From Bacteroidota bacterium (GTDB lineage: Bacteria; Bacteroidota; Bacteroidia; Bacteroidales; Bacteroidaceae): a DNA stretch of 33,469 nucleotides. Below, in pieces: positions 32,838 to 33,469 of the stretch (position 1 is its first letter; each line of letters begins with the position of its first letter). A program made the position numbers and the translations under genes. The notes below the pieces were generated by a model. The model was not told the DNA's origin. It saw nothing but the letters and a program-made list of their open reading frames with translations, and did no database searches. The stretch spans positions 1-33,469 of the forward strand of contig JAEXAJ010000144.1 in assembly GCA_023458215.1 (NCBI GenBank). The letters are read 5' to 3'.

Positions 32838-33469
32838 TTACCTTTTCAATTCCTGCAAGGCCGTTTTCGCCTGTTCCACTCCCGCTGCTGCTGCCATGGT
32901 CAGATAGACTTCGGCCTTGTCCCTGTTTCCTTCGAGCAGGCAGAGGATACCCATGTTGTTGTAAGCCACCGGTAGTGTGGAGAAACGTTCCAGGTATTGG
33001 CGTGCCCTCCCCGTATCCCCTTTGGTGAGCGCCACCGCCGCCGCATTGATATTCGCTTCGGGGCTGTCGGGGAACAACCTTGCCGCCAAATCCAGCACGT
33101 CATTGTATTCCGTGGAACCTTTGGGATAACTGCCTGCCACAGCAAAGAATTCGTTCAACCGCAAGGCCCGTTGTGCTCCCGTGCGGAAGAGCCTCAGGCT
33201 CTCGGCTGCGTCCAGCGGCTTGCGGGTGTATTCTATCCGGTAGTCCACGCGCATCACCGCGGGGAATATCTTTTCCGCCAGATACTTGTAGGGCTTTCCG
33301 TCGGCCAGGTTCATCAACATGCGTTCACGCCCTTTACTGATATCCACATTATTGATAAGGTCGAGTGTCGCTTCACGCAGCATCATGTCGCTTTGCCTGA
33401 CCAATGCCCCTATCGAGTCCCAGTCTTCGGGAATCCATGTCACTTCGAGGGGTGCGCCCGCCGTTAGCC
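32838..33469 (-). CDS. C-terminal part of a fimbrial-operon OmpA/TPR-like protein (partial)
   Basis: The frame is open to the right window edge; LTAGAPLEVTWIPEDWD runs through the GTG at 33443, so that codon is not the start and the gene begins outside. The visible 210 residues end in helical repeats (FAVAGSYPKGSTEYNDVLDLA, PEANINAAAVALTKGDTGRA, PVAYNNMGILCLLEGN) that look like TPR units. The preceding part could be the end of an OmpA-like or DUF3868-type domain, as found in proteins opening Bacteroides fimbrial operons. The stop is 47 bp before the fimbrillin ATG at 32791. Confidence 0.65.
   Translation of the reverse strand, partial: LTAGAPLEVTWIPEDWDSIGALVRQSDMMLREATLDLINNVDISKGRERMLMNLADGKPYKYLAEKIFPAVMRVDYRIEYTRKPLDAAESLRLFRTGAQRALRLNEFFAVAGSYPKGSTEYNDVLDLAARLFPDSPEANINAAAVALTKGDTGRARQYLERFSTLPVAYNNMGILCLLEGNRDKAEVYLTMAAAAGVEQAKTALQELKR

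Noticed and set aside
33441..33443. GTG as the start of the rightmost gene
   Set aside because: The frame stays open upstream to the window edge and reads like protein, so the codon is internal.
1..33469. tRNA or rRNA genes
   Set aside because: No cloverleaf or rRNA-like sequence was noticed in the gaps, but this was read by eye and is not exhaustive.

Overview
The window looks like chromosomal DNA of a Bacteroides-type organism (phylum Bacteroidota). The evidence is AT-rich intergenic DNA, promoters of the Bacteroidales TTTG-N19-21-TAnnTTTG type, Mfa/Fim-type fimbrial lipoproteins, a DUF4906/FISUMP protein and a HipA remnant. Species cannot be fixed from sequence reading alone.

Left part (1-6230). 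The left edge holds the first codons of a minus-strand gene, possibly an IS transposase, with its promoter. An ~800-bp gene-free stretch follows, filled with three kinds of short tandem repeat and a long inverted repeat. Next come a membrane GT2 glycosyltransferase (+), a LolC/E-like FtsX permease (-), a PLP aminotransferase (-) and a divergent sugar-isomerase-like gene (+). A perfect 18-bp bidirectional terminator closes this part.

Central part (6232-27484), all on the minus strand. This is the standout feature. Twelve stand-alone FtsX/MacB-type ABC permeases stand in strictly alternating order as six pairs (named here B6-A6, B5-A5, B4-A4, then B3-A3, B2-A2, B1-A1 in transcription order). 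Only one ABC ATPase, one HlyD-type membrane fusion protein (MFP) and one small periplasmic GIN-domain protein serve them. The genes fall into two transcription units: MFP plus six permeases, then ATPase, GIN protein and six permeases. Both units begin with the same regulatory cassette: two TGTyCG-N4-yGrACA operators 19 bp apart, placed exactly 53 bp upstream of a TTTTGGCATAG box that resembles a sigma-54 -24 element. This suggests co-activation by an NtrC-type response regulator, which is not in the window. A histidine kinase with a periplasmic binding-protein-like sensor lies just downstream with its own promoter and is a candidate partner.

Right part (27540-33469). A promoter-bearing HipA kinase remnant, broken into three frames, is followed by terminators. 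A minus-strand fimbrial operon follows: an OmpA/TPR-like protein (runs off the right edge), a major fimbrillin-like lipoprotein, a FimB/Mfa2-like anchor and a large DUF4906/FISUMP protein that may be a tip or accessory subunit.

My best candidate for an undescribed system is the six-pair permease array, with its single shared ATPase/MFP and duplicated regulatory cassette.
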